A stretch of DNA of 64,000 nucleotides from Seriola aureovittata (taxonomy: Eukaryota > Chordata > Actinopteri > Carangiformes > Carangidae): NCBI RefSeq assembly GCF_021018895.1, contig NC_079381.1, positions 12,587,001 to 12,651,000 on the forward strand. The letters are read 5' to 3'. The position numbers and the translations under genes are program-made. The number at the start of each line of letters is the position of its first letter. Within the stretch, counting starts at the first letter, position 1. Below the pieces are notes generated by a model that was given only the letters and a program-made list of their open reading frames with translations, made no database searches and was not told the origin of the DNA. This document shows positions 25,623 to 36,600 of the stretch, one piece after another.

Positions 25623-28600
25623 TTCAGAAGTAAGACCTTGAGTTTTTTGAGCTCCTGAAGAATCATGTAGTCTGGCATGTTGTCAAAGAGGCCATCGGTT
25701 GCTGTAAGAATGATGTCACCAAGCTGCACGTCGAAGGAGGAGCTGTCAGCTGCTTCAGGACTGGAAGAAACAGGGGGTATGGCAAGATCAGTCACAAATG
25801 GCACCTGAGCTGCTGTCAACAGTTTCCAGTATGGAATTAAGCAGGTCATGCTGCCAAATCTTAAGGGTAGACATGGCGTGGGTGTTTAATCTGACAGCTG
25901 ACTCGGAAGCAGCCTGCCCTGCGTGTCCTTGCCAAACAAGAGAAGAACTCTAGCTTGCACTGGCACCTAACCCAAGACTCGAGTTTTATTTCCTGGGAGC
26001 CTTTAACAGTATGTTCCTGCTTGGTCTGGAGGGTTTTTATTTTAAAGGTGACATACCACAGAGCCACAAAAAAGGAAAGGTTTGCTTGTTGATTGCTAAA
26101 TCTTAAACTTTATCTCACACCAGATGAACAGGATTAAACTAGAGTGGGAAAAAGGATTCAAAAACAAGACCTTGAAAATGCTCCAAATGGATTACAAAAG
26201 GTTTATCCCTTGTTAATCAGGCTGCCATTGTCAGAATCAAATTGTGACACCTATCGATGCAGCCTTTTAAGTCAGTGAATATGCCACATTGAGACATTCT
26301 GTAATAACATTCTTGATAATGCATTAAACTAATGCATATTCAGTTGAGGTAGTTGTCGTTGGGCAGTAGGGAACATGTTTGTAAAAGTTACATATATTGT
26401 ATAAAGAACGACATGTATGTAGCTATCCAGATTAGAATAACCCAGCTAACAGAAAAAAGCCTGTGTCAACTCTTCATCTGGAATACATTCATACACGGAT
26501 GGCAAAGAAGGTCAAGATACACGACAACGACAGACATAATCTGCCTGTTTCAAAGATTCTTTAGAGGCAGAAAGACAAAAATTAGAGAACAAAATCTTAC
26601 ATCCCATCTGTGTTCTTTTCCACTAGTATGTGTCAGTACATCATCACTACAACAACTGCCAACACCCAGAGTATGCTCTCACGTCGGCTATAGACCGAGT
26701 TGTAAAAGACTGCATGGGGCTGTCTGGAGCCACAGAATCACATTACTTGGTGCAGAGGAGTGGTTTAGTGCTGGTGTGCTTAAAGCACCATGACATTCCT
26801 GCAGCAGTGAAAACAAGTTTGTGTGAAAAGCATACAAATCATTTCTAACTGATTCTGTACATTTCCCAACTTCTTTCCCTAATATTCTTTTGTTGGTATG
26901 TAATATTCATGTACTTGTGTTGAATAATGTATTTTAGTAGGTTGTGATCACAAAGGCATGTTTACCTCTACAAATCACTGAAATCTGAACAAAAACAATA
27001 AACTGGAACAGAATATGATGAGGGGATTTTCCATGCGAGTGATAAAGGAAAAGACGATCATGTACATGATGCTGCTCTGCAGAGTCGAGCCTAGTTTGGC
27101 CAGCAAACCCATGTACACCTGCACACACTGTGAAATGCTACATAAAGCATCTCAGATCTTGTTTTTTCTTCAAACATTGTAGCAAAGTTTCCACTGCAGC
27201 TACATTTGCTTAAAAAAAAAAAAAAGATTTAACTCAACTGTTTAGAAGTGGACACGCTAAACCTCTTTTTTTTTTTGCAAAGATCTGCTTTGCAAAATGG
27301 CATGCGCTCTCAGGCACATGCAAAGGCTCAAAGCTGGGCGAGGTAGTAGCACAGCGATACAATGGAAGTTTACAAAGAGCAATTCAACTTCACCCTGGTC
27401 CCCTGGTAGATTGCTGCAAAGCTACTAGCATCACCACTTTCCAGTGTCTGTACAATACAACTTTTTTGATTTTATTCTTTAAATTGCCTTCACATGACTT
27501 GTAATGATGTCACCAACACTGAGCTACTCACCTGTCACTGAGCACCACCCCTTCGGCTCCCGGAGGAGCGATGGACAGCTGGAAGGGTGTGTTAAAATAG
27601 TGCTGTTGCTCGTCCGAGCGATGAACCACCTCTCCTCCCCGAACCACCAGGAAACCCGAGTCACCAAGGTTACACGTGTGTAACCGGTGACTCCGCCGAT
27701 CCAGAACCACAATACAGGCAGTGCTGCTCCCTACAAATAGGAGAGCAAAACAACAATAAGGTTATAGATATGTATAGAGGGAAGTGGAAAAGAAACATTT
27801 GTCGGGTTGAGGATACTGCAGCACCACAGAGAAAATGCTAACATTTCCAGTTTGGAAAGATTAGAAAAAAAAAAGAAGAAGAAAAAAGTAGAGGCTGGAT
27901 GTGTGTTTCGCTTCACAGAGTGAGAATGCTGCCCAACCAGTGCATCACCGCCTTCATGCACACCTCCCTGATGAATCTGATGCTTTCATTGTGGCTGGGT
28001 GAGATTATTATGTAATTACCAAATGTTCTTCCATCAAAAGAGAGAGAGAGAGAAGAAAAAAAAACAAAACAAAACACACGGGTCAAATTCTTTGCTTGTC
28101 CCAGATCCCCAGTGACTGCAGCGTTACAAGCCAATAGGCCCAGTAACCTTGAGCAGGGAAGGTCAAACACAGACCTTGTCACTGCTGCCTAAAATAAAAG
28201 TAGACCATTTGACAAACATAGTGAGAGGGGGAGGAGGTTAACATTTAGTGTGTGCACTGGCTGTGGGTCAGGGATACTGAGTCTAAGAAGAAATGTGACC
28301 ATGGTCACATGTTTGACATGGCCATGCTTTTAAAATCAGTTCAGTCCTCCAGCAGTGTCAGTTACAGATGCACTCCTGGCCTTTTGGAGGCCTCTGGTAT
28401 GAGGCAAAATGTTCACCTTGCATAAAAGGAAAACTGTTGAGGCCAACAAGGCCACTGAGTCTAAACTTTCAACTGGTGGCATAACAAAATACAGACTGAT
28501 CAAGTTAGTTGGTTACCTCATGGATATTACATCACTCAGTGGGATGAAGGTCTAAGCCGAAATCAATGACAACCAACAATCCTCATGTTAATAAATATGC

Positions 28601-31316
28601 GAATACCAAGCAAAATACTATTCTTTGTGAAACTGCAATTCTTTGCGCATATGTATGTAAAAAAAAAAAAAAAAAGAAAGAAAACACACAGAAACAAAAC
28701 CCCTTCCTCTATCCTTGATGCACTTTTCAGTCAACTTGAAACGTGAAAGACATTTTGACATGCAATTTAAAAAGGAGATAAGTTCTGTCTTGACTTATAG
28801 TAACATGTTATGCAACTCTCTAAGCAAGGCTACTCACAGACTGACTCATCCTGCAGCTATGTTATTTAATTCTCAGAGTATGGCTGTTCACATCGGAAGC
28901 ATGACTCACTCTACCACAGACTGTGTACCATAACATATTGTGGGTGTGTATCTGTGTGTGTGTCTCTCTCTGTGTGTGTGTGAGTGTGTGTACTCACCTA
29001 GCAGGGGAACTTTGTTCTGTAGAAGCTCGTAGTAGCCAGAGGTCAGGATGCCCACTGGATAACTGGGAGTGAAGCGTCCCTCCTTCACCAGTCGCTCACA
29101 GGTTCTCATTAAGGTGGCAGAGAACTGAGACGGGTCAACACCATAATCGCGCCAACCACCGACGCCATCTGCTACACCTGATGGACAAAATGGGAATTAA
29201 AATTTTAATTTTGTCACTGTTTTGGTGCTCACACACCCCTCAAACTAATGCTAGCATTTTAGTCGTACTAAGTAATAACCAGTATTTAGCTGCTGTACAG
29301 TTCTTAGTTGAACCAATTAGTCAGTCAACAGAAAATTAATTTTTCAAGCAAAAGTGCCAAACACAGTCTGGTTCCAGGTTAGCAAATGTAAGGATCTGCT
29401 GCTTAATATTGTAATATTTTGACTGCCGTGGCTTGTACTTTGTCTGTAGAAGACAACATCAACATGTCTAGTGTTTATCTACAGGTCTATACTGCTGCTG
29501 CCAGTTCTTTCCTTTCCTGTCAGTGGCATTGCTATGGTAATTTTCAATGGTTCCCCTTGCAGACATTTGTCAAACTGCTAAACGTGAATGTGTGGATTCA
29601 TGAGTGGGTCACACAGAGCATTGTTTAAAAATCAGTCAAATGTTTGATCGTTACTGCTGTTAAATCTGTACCCCAATTACCTAGTTAACCTCTGCTGTAA
29701 AAATGTTGACTGTTACACAGATAATATACCTGCTGAATATTCTCACAATTCAACAAACTGTGTAGCATAGTTTACCTCATGAATACCTGCAAACATACTC
29801 TCTTGTCCTGAAATTTCACTGCTAACTGAATCTATTTAAGTTCATACTCTATGATCTGTGCCTCACCATGAGTTAAACACACTGAGGTGAATCTTAACTG
29901 TATTCTGAAGAATGCAGTGGGATGATACTGGATGACGTAACTGGATATCTGCTAAGTGCATTATATCAAACTCCAGAGCTATAGAGAAGATGGCAAGAGG
30001 AAGCTGTAACATTTAACGTCAAAGCCGACTTTTTTTGAGATGTCACTTTCAACACAGACAGAACAAAATATTGTATGGTATTAGAAAACACCAATACCGT
30101 TAACAAGTAGTGTTTCCATGCCCTGTGAGGACAATAAAACAAATACAAATCCCAGACCCACATTAGCGTCAATTTCTTTTGGTGAAGTTCCCTCAAAAAA
30201 GAAAGTGAAAATATATAATGCAGCTGGGGAATCTCCATCCCCCTCTGTGCTCATGGACAAAAGGACCACCATCCATTTCTGTTACCCGGGCCAAAAGCCA
30301 AGTTTTTTTTTGTAGCTGTCTTGATAGTTTAGTAGACTTCACCACCCCCACCACGTTATTTCTGCGGGCCATGTGTAAACCCGTGAAGTCCTGAGGGGGA
30401 TTTTGTTCCTCAGAGGTGGCTATTTTTACTTCATATCATCAGCCCAAACATTTAGGACTGTACATTGCGTGAAAAATCATAAAACACTTATTTTTAAATG
30501 TCGACATGGCACGTGGTTAGTCGAGCATTTCGCTGTTCCTCATGTCAGCTGAGCAGTGAGGACAAAGCAATTACACTCAGCTAAGCTAGGAGGCTACCGA
30601 CGGTATTAGCAATATGGCTGCCTCCATGCTCAACCATTCTGACCTTTGCAAGACATTGTAGTGTTCAGTCTGAGATGTTGTAAAAAGGTCTATTTCAACC
30701 CCGTCCACCTTTAACGGTGAAAATCTCCATCTCCTGATTTAATGTGTTCAATATCTCGCGCTGCCGCCATGTATTCTGCAGTTTGAGCTCATCTAGGTGA
30801 AAGGTCATTTGGTGTTTCACCTCAAAACCACCACACAATAACAGTTAATGCATTAAATGACACAGTTGGAGGTGTAATGCACTGGCTGATCTATTGTAAG
30901 CATCCGCTCTGTTTTGTGTTAAACTGACATAGTCTCTGTAAAAGAGAGTGAAAAGTTATGGCTCTGTTTTTGCAAAGAGGTGGGGGCTGTTGTGTTTTCA
31001 TCCGAGTGGTCGGTACACGTGTTAGGCTAGCTCACTGAAGGTCACCCGAGCACAGAGGGTGTCTAACACGCATCAGCAAGACAGTTACAGTGTTTTATAT
31101 GTCGGAGAGCTTACCCAACACATCGGCGGTCCTGTTCCGCGCTATGAAGCAGGCATCGTCCCCATAGCACATCCCTTTCTTCAGGATCCCCTTGCGAAAG
31201 TCTTTACCGTAACCATAGCTGGCGGTGATCAGGCTGTAGTCCCGACCGTCCGTCTGAGAGAGTCCGCCCAGGACAGCCCTGGCTACCAGTCTGCCATAAG
31301 ACAGTACGGATAACAT
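24713..31316 (-). CDS. pptc7: PPTC7, mitochondrial PP2C-type protein phosphatase, six exons
   Basis: Metal-dependent Ser/Thr phosphatase of the PTC7 family. Family members act in and on mitochondria, on coenzyme Q biosynthesis and by restraining BNIP3/NIX mitophagy. Exons from 5' to 3' on the minus strand: 31115-31316, 28998-29177, 27532-27730, 25637-25760, 25340-25469 and 24713-24771; phases close to 297 aa (human 304). Seen: N-terminus [20 protein letters not shown], amphipathic and mitochondrial-presequence-like; GDDACF (D53/D54); VADGVGGW with metal ligand D71; [33 protein letters not shown] with D216; [19 protein letters not shown] with D283/D284 at the end. All PP2C metal-site acidic residues are present, so it should be active. 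It lacks the Gly-rich insertion seen after QTD in the human protein. Fish often carry two copies (a and b); which one this is cannot be decided here. Confidence 0.95.
25100..25255 (-). mobile_element. tRNA-derived SINE-like element in pptc7 intron 5
   Basis: The plus strand shows 'acatttattttgacaggaca', a GA-rich stretch, 'gacatgcagcaaagggccg' and 'gagtcggactcaaccc'. Read in reverse, GGTTGAGTCCGAC is a degenerate RNA polymerase III B box. This order is a common dispersed fish repeat. The family name is not asserted. Confidence 0.55.
25551..25619. repeat. Compound CA/TA microsatellite beside pptc7 exon 4
   Basis: (CA)n, CGCG and (TA)n about 20 bp from the exon 4 donor side at 25637, inside the intron between exons 4 and 5. 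Confidence 0.95.
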
Positions 31317-32290
31317 CCCCCGGTTAGGAGCGGCCCCGTCTTGATTTGAGCCCGCTCACGCTGTTCCGCCTCTCTTTCCCCCGACCCGGCCGCCTACCTG
31401 CTAGGCTACTTCTTCGTGTCAAGCCCCGGCAGTTGGTTTCTAACCGTCCATTCGACACCGACTGGCTCGCTTCCGTGAAATAGTAACGCAGCCCCAGGCA
31501 GTTGCTCTAACCTCGCATAAAAACGCCACCCTCCGTCTTGACTATTTACCGTGCTGTTTAGGTCTCGGGTGTGCCTTTCAGAAACGCAGTTCCCCCACTG
31601 AGCTCTCTCATTCCCGACATGTTTCCACCGTGTCCCGGACAGCGAGCTGCGAGTACATACGGGTACTGTACAGTTTACAAGCTTGACGTCACGGCCAGCC
31701 GATATTATCCAATGAAAGAGCCGCTCGCAGGCCTGACATACTTTCTGATCCCAGACCTGCTGAGATCCCAGATCCACTGAACTGCGCAAGCTTCGGGTGT
31801 GCGCTTGTTCTAGAAACACAGATGTACCGGTCGAACGGAGGCATCGTTAGCACCATTTAGCCTACCTCTAATAAGGTGCATTAACCCCCCAGGAGGCCCC
31901 AGGGCAAACGATTGTGATGGGGCCCCTGTTGATTAGTTTACTAGTCGACTGACAAAAAATTAATTTTCAATTATTTTGATAACTGATCAATTGTTGAAGT
32001 AATTTCTCCGGCTTCTCAAATGTGAATATTTGTTGTTTTCCCCTTGTTTTATTTTATATGACACTGAACTCAACATCATTGGGCTTTTGCCTGTTGGTCG
32101 GGATATGTTCAATTCACGAAACAATGATGGGAATTTTCCAATATTTTCTGACATTTACACGTTTACAGCACCGTTGTGTTGCCCCACATCCAAGAGGGAC
32201 TAGTGATAGCACTGGGTGATAATAAGTGGGAAGTTTAAAAAAAAAAAAAAAAAAAAAAAAGGTAGACATCAAGTAGTTTTCCCACCTCCA
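31317..32290. promoter_or_regulatory. Shared upstream region of pptc7 and prnp
   Basis: The two genes are transcribed away from each other across this interval. A CCAAT at 31710-31714 and GC-richer sequence lie on the pptc7 side; the prnp side has a poly(A) run at 32237-32260. No clear TATA box is visible for either gene. A bidirectional or paired promoter is inferred from the layout only. Confidence 0.4.
32237..32260. repeat. Poly(A) run
   Basis: A 24-bp A homopolymer upstream of the inferred prnp 5' exon. It could be a retroposon tail, but no body is recognised. Confidence 0.85.
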
Positions 32291-32480
32291 CTCTACAGCA
32301 TAGCCTACTTGCTGTGTATCAAAACGAGCGCACCCCATCCGGACAGACCCAGCCCGAGCAAGAGCACAGAACAGAACTGAAGGAGAGTGAGAGAGAGAGA
32401 GAGAGAGAAAGAGAGCACAACAACGCAGTAGCCTATAACCGAAATATACTCGACTCATACATATAAACCATCACCCCACG
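32290..32480 (+). other. prnp: Inferred 5' noncoding exon of prnp
   Basis: A consensus donor, CACG|GTAAGA, falls at 32480/32481. The coding exon is preceded by a good acceptor, ATCTGTAG, ending at 33008. A noncoding first exon spliced just ahead of the start codon is the usual PrP gene structure. The 5' edge is a guess. Confidence 0.45.
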
Positions 32481-33015
32481 GTAAGAAATAACGGCAAATT
32501 GATTCATATTTACTGATGATGTTATTTGTCTTTGTGAGATGGCTCGACGATAGAAAGAAGCGCGGCACACATGTCCGTTATTATGTACTCATTTAGCGTT
32601 AGTGGTTTAACTACGCGAGCAGGGTGTTAGTGATGCAACGGTTATCACTCACTGATGTAAAGATAAAATATATCTTCGTTCACTCTTTGTGGTTATGGCT
32701 GGCATGTCGATTTAATTAATTGATATATTTTTTGATTAACCAAATGATGATAGAACCATGCTGTGAGTTCTAACTGGATAAGCTATCTTTGAGTAGGATA
32801 CTAATTTTGAAGGATGAATAAGACTGTTTTATACTATATGGACTATAGAAGATTATAAATGGGTATATAATAATATTTTGTTGCCCATGTTGATCATTAT
32901 TAAACGAAAAGGTAAGGCTAGGCTATTTTGCATGTCATGCTATAGGAAAACAACAAGGAAACCAATGTTGTTTTTATAGTGTATTGTTTTTATGATCATT
33001 ATCTGTAGGGACAAG

Positions 33016-34509
33016 ATGGGGAGGTTGTGCGAGTTGGCTGTTCTGTCCATTCTTATTATGTGTCTCCTGAGCACTGATTCCACATGGGCTAAAAAAAGCA
33101 GCAGCAGCAGCAAGAAAACATCGTCTACCAGCAGCAAGGCAGGGACACAGTCAAAACCATCTCAGTCTCAGCCAGGAAACTACCCCAGACAGCCACAGAG
33201 TCCCAATCGAAACACCAATCCATACCCTTCTGGTGGAAGTTACCCTTATCCTGGAACAGGCACTAATTCAGGAGGATATCCCAGACAAAACCCAGCAAGT
33301 TATCCAGGAGCTGGTAGTAACCCCAACCAGCATCCTGGCAGAGTCAATCCTGGAGGTTATCCAAACCAGAATCCTGCAGGTGGCTATCCTGCTGCAGGTG
33401 GAAACCCAGCCGCTGGAGGGTATCCTAACCAGTATTCACCCGGTGGGGGCTATCCAGCAGCAGGTGGTTATCCCAACCAGTATCCTGGCAGAGCCAATCC
33501 TGGAGGTTATCCAAACCAGAATCCTGCAGGTGGCTATCCAGCAGCAGGTGGCTATCCCAACCAATACCCAGGCAGAGCTGGTACCAACCAGGGAGGATAC
33601 CCTAACCAGTACCCTGCTGCAGGAGGCTACCCAGCTGCTGGGGGCTACCCAGCAGCGGGTGGCTATCCCAACCAATACCCAGGCAGAGCTGGTACCAACC
33701 AGGGAGGATACCCATACCAGTATCCAGCAGCTGGCGGTTACCCAGTCAGAGGGGGGAATACAGGACAGGGTTGGGGTGTACCTGGTTCAAATCCAGGAGG
33801 TTACCCTGGTGGAGCAGTTGGTGGTTACCCCAACTGGAACCCAAATAATAAGATCCTCAGTCCCCGCTTTGGTGGAGGAGGCTATGGATATGGTGGTTAT
33901 GGGATGGGAGGGTCTCCTTTCTCTCGTTCTGTGCAGAATATGGGATACAAGCCCAAGTCAAGTAGTTTTGCCAAAAAAGCCATAGTGGCTGCGGGTGTTG
34001 GTGCTGTGGCTGGGATGGCTATTGGCTATGGACTCGGGCGCTTCCCTCGACCACATTTCGGTTTCCGCAACCCTGAAGAGGAGTACTATTACAACAACTA
34101 CATGTACCGCCGTTATGGCTCCCACTCCACAGATGAAAAAGATTTTGGCCGTGACTATGTCTACAACCCTCCACCACGGGCAGAGTCCTACGATAACTTC
34201 ATGGACCGGTGTATGAATAGCACTGCCCCTCCGAAAGATCAGGGCAGCAGCTCCTCCACTCCTAAGAGTGGAGGTGATGAGGAGGATGATGACACCGTCA
34301 GCATTGAGGAGATTGGATACCCAGCACTAATTGAGCAAGTGAAGGCCCGGCGCTGTGTTGAGCAGTACATGGTTTATTCTGAGCGCTTTCTACAGGAACG
34401 AAAACCCGAGCAATTGGAGAACAGTCGGAGCAGCCCTCTGAACCACGGGGTGATCCAGCTTTGCACCTCCCTCTTCATGCTACTTTCCAGCATGCTCCTG
34501 CTCCAGTGA
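33016..34509 (+). CDS. prnp: Fish prion protein (PrP), coding region in one exon
   Basis: Encodes a 497-residue GPI-anchored cell-surface protein of the PrP family, implicated in cell adhesion and signalling in fish. The ATG lies 8 nt after the acceptor at 33008; an ATG at 32992 is upstream of that acceptor and was rejected. Order seen: signal peptide MGRLCELAVLSILIMCLLST (cleavage near residue 25); Lys/Ser stretch; Gly/Tyr/Pro repeats (GGYPNQYPGRAGTNQGGYP, GGYPAA, about residues 60-290); FGGGGYGYGGYGMGG; the conserved hydrophobic core AIVAAGVGAVAGMAIGYGLG at 322-341; EEEYYYNNYMYRRYG; Cys399 with glycosylation site N401-S-T; an acidic insert GGDEEDDD; ARRC with Cys447, the likely disulfide partner; and a hydrophobic GPI-type tail ending MLLLQ. 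It is much longer than mammalian PrP (about 250) but of normal fish length. Codons follow the repeats, with long identical DNA blocks. Which fish paralogue it is cannot be settled. Confidence 0.93.
   Translation: MGRLCELAVLSILIMCLLSTDSTWAKKSSSSSKKTSSTSSKAGTQSKPSQSQPGNYPRQPQSPNRNTNPYPSGGSYPYPGTGTNSGGYPRQNPASYPGAGSNPNQHPGRVNPGGYPNQNPAGGYPAAGGNPAAGGYPNQYSPGGGYPAAGGYPNQYPGRANPGGYPNQNPAGGYPAAGGYPNQYPGRAGTNQGGYPNQYPAAGGYPAAGGYPAAGGYPNQYPGRAGTNQGGYPYQYPAAGGYPVRGGNTGQGWGVPGSNPGGYPGGAVGGYPNWNPNNKILSPRFGGGGYGYGGYGMGGSPFSRSVQNMGYKPKSSSFAKKAIVAAGVGAVAGMAIGYGLGRFPRPHFGFRNPEEEYYYNNYMYRRYGSHSTDEKDFGRDYVYNPPPRAESYDNFMDRCMNSTAPPKDQGSSSSTPKSGGDEEDDDTVSIEEIGYPALIEQVKARRCVEQYMVYSERFLQERKPEQLENSRSSPLNHGVIQLCTSLFMLLSSMLLLQ
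33337..33713 (+). repeat. prnp: Tandem coding repeats within prnp
   Basis: The block beginning 'ggcagag' at 33337 recurs almost unchanged over about 50 bp at 33487, 150 bp away. The block beginning 'ggctatccc' at 33550 recurs over about 50 bp at 33661, 111 bp away. Both periods are multiples of three, so copies expand in frame. The high DNA identity suggests recent slippage or unequal exchange. Confidence 0.85.
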
Positions 34510-35425
34510 AAACAAATAGCCTTCCTTTAACCATACCCCAAATAGGTTTCTAATTCATTATACCTGCACGTCCACAGTCTGCTAATGGATATTATCTCTA
34601 CATTGCAAAGCATAGCTGTACACTTACAAGTTGCTTGGGTTATACTTAGTCAACCTTTTATTATCACCGCAGAAAACGATCAGAAGATAACAAAATTTCC
34701 ATGTATAAATAACAAGTACATTTTAAGGGACAGCAGTCATGTTAAAATCTCACAGTTCGGTCATCAGTTTTTGTGTTGTACAAGCTGCACTTATTTTTTC
34801 TGTCAGTTTCTTTTCAACAATTAATTTTGCACTTTGAGCACTGAATGCATAGAAAACGGATTCAGGGAATTTAAGTTCAATTTTTGTGACAATTTATTAT
34901 GACAATATATCTGCTGTGTAAAATAAGCATGTGACATTAAGAGTTTCATATATGTGCAGGTCATCAATTCATGCTTTCATCTGTACTGGACAATTAAACA
35001 TACAGACTTTTCAATTGGTGAAATATGCCGAAATATCAAAAGGAAAAGTTCATTAGATTCAAAGAAGAAATAATAATAATTTGGCGGTGGGAACAAAATT
35101 TGAGATAATTCCACAATGTGGTCTGCCAGGGTTTTTCACCACATCCATTAGGAGTGCTTAGGTTTAATGTTTGCCAAGACGAAACCTTTACAAGGTCGCA
35201 AGACCGGCTATGTGCACAGTTTGGTACAAACATGTTCCCAAATGGTGTTTACATATGGCAAAATGATAAAACCTAGAGGGATTCCTTGGAAGTCATTATT
35301 AAGTCATACTTACCACATGTCCCCCAAATATGTAAACATCATTCAAACGCACTGGGAGATATTGGAGACTTTTTTTTGCAGAACTGACGATTTTCCCATG
35401 GACAGATGTTTTTTTTTAATCACAC

Positions 35426-35431
35426 AATAAA
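35426..35431 (+). promoter_or_regulatory. prnp: Candidate proximal poly(A) signal of prnp
   Basis: AATAAA about 0.9 kb past the stop codon and only 3 bp before the MITE-like element. It competes with AATAAA at 37400-37405. Both are hexamer matches only. Confidence 0.35.
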
Positions 35432-35434
35432 TAG

Positions 35435-35843
35435 TTAAAGGTGCAATATATTAGTTTTTTCTATCGCTACATAGCCAACGTTAGCATTGACAGCTGTTTA
35501 TTTACTGACTTTTTTTCCTGTACTCACCAAGAGTGGTGGAAAGCTACATCAATGTTAACTCATGTTTTGCTCCTATTTCTATCACTTCTTTGGTCTACTG
35601 CTAAACAGCTATTTTGCAGTACTTTGTAATAGCGACTCACTGTCGTGTCCAGTCTGCTCCCATTCAGCATGAGAGGATGAAGAAGTAGTGCGGCTCAGAG
35701 GGCGTATTCTAACCTCTGAACTTGTAAACACAACAATCGCTGAAGCTCTTGGCAAGTGATCATTATCACCACTATCACCAGCATCCGCTGCTGGCAAGAA
35801 ACCACATTCGATGGCAGAGAAAGCTCACATCTAGCACCTTTAA
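35435..35843. mobile_element. MITE-like element with terminal inverted repeats
   Basis: The left end TTAAAGGTGCAATATAT and the reverse complement of the right end, TTAAAGGTGCTAGATGT, match at 13 or more of 17 positions. The ends can be read as TA target duplications flanking AAGGTGC inverted repeats. The interior of about 409 bp has no coding potential, so it depends on a transposase elsewhere. The TTAAAGGTGC end resembles repeats common in fish. A superfamily is not asserted. Confidence 0.65.
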
Positions 35844-36216
35844 ACACTTGTGTGATAGAAATTAAAGTAGGTAAGGGTGAAGACATCCTCACATTAAGAA
35901 TAGGCCTACTCTCTCTCAGGTACATGCTACTCACACATTATTTTGTTGTTCAGCTGCCTGTAAAATCCTGCATCTAATAGCTCTCAACAGAAAAGAGGCT
36001 TCAGTCCATGCACGCCTTTAGATGTGCAGCAAGATGTTATTAGTGTTGCCGCCACCATACCTGCAGCTGTTGAGAATAGTAGGTGCATTTATTGATGATG
36101 GCGTCTGATGCTTTTACTCTGTGCAGCGCTATCTTGCTGAGAGCTTGGATTTGACTGGGGTCTTGAACAGAGGAGGTCCACAACAATTCACTAATCTATA
36201 TCTCTGTACCGTGACT

Positions 36217-36600
36217 TTACTCACATCCACAGTCAGACAAGGTTAACAGCGAAACTGGAGGTCCTGGCACTGGCTTAAAATTGCCTGGAAACAGTGGAAG
36301 CCACAGAGGGTGTTGCTTCGCTGTCACACTGTACATGGATAATGCTGTCTTGGTTAGGAGCCTTGTACCCATATCTTGGTCCAACCTTGGTTTCATGTTC
36401 ATGTTTCCGGGCATACTCGTAAGTCTCCAGGGACACTCAAACTTTCCGGACTTTCCGGGCCTGATCTGATCAGGGCATCTCTGCATCTCATCGTCTTCCT
36501 GCAGCACAGTGAGATAGTCATAGTTCAGATGTGGGTGGGTCTGTAGATACCTCTGTTTGCATTTCCCAAACTTTAGCCTCCGCTGGCTGTCATGATGCAT
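36217..36600 (-). other. Unassigned 127-codon open reading frame
   Basis: It opens with MHHDSQRRLKFGKCKQRYLQ and runs 384 nt without a stop in a region otherwise rich in stops. Composition is more balanced than the AT-rich neighbours. No domain is recognised, and no splice partners, promoter or homologue could be named. It could be a decayed transposon or retrogene fragment, or chance. Confidence 0.2.

Noticed and set aside
25349..25849. 166-codon minus-strand frame in pptc7
   Set aside because: It fuses exon 4 of pptc7 with the TA/CA microsatellite and part of the next intron. The real exon ends at a GT donor after LKKLK.
29966..30315. Facing open frames of 60-90 codons in pptc7 intron 1
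   Set aside because: No domain, no splice support and no composition change. Read as chance or repeat-derived.
32992..33015. Upstream in-frame ATG giving eight extra residues to PrP
   Set aside because: It lies before the splice acceptor ending at 33008. Starting at 33016 gives a proper signal peptide directly.
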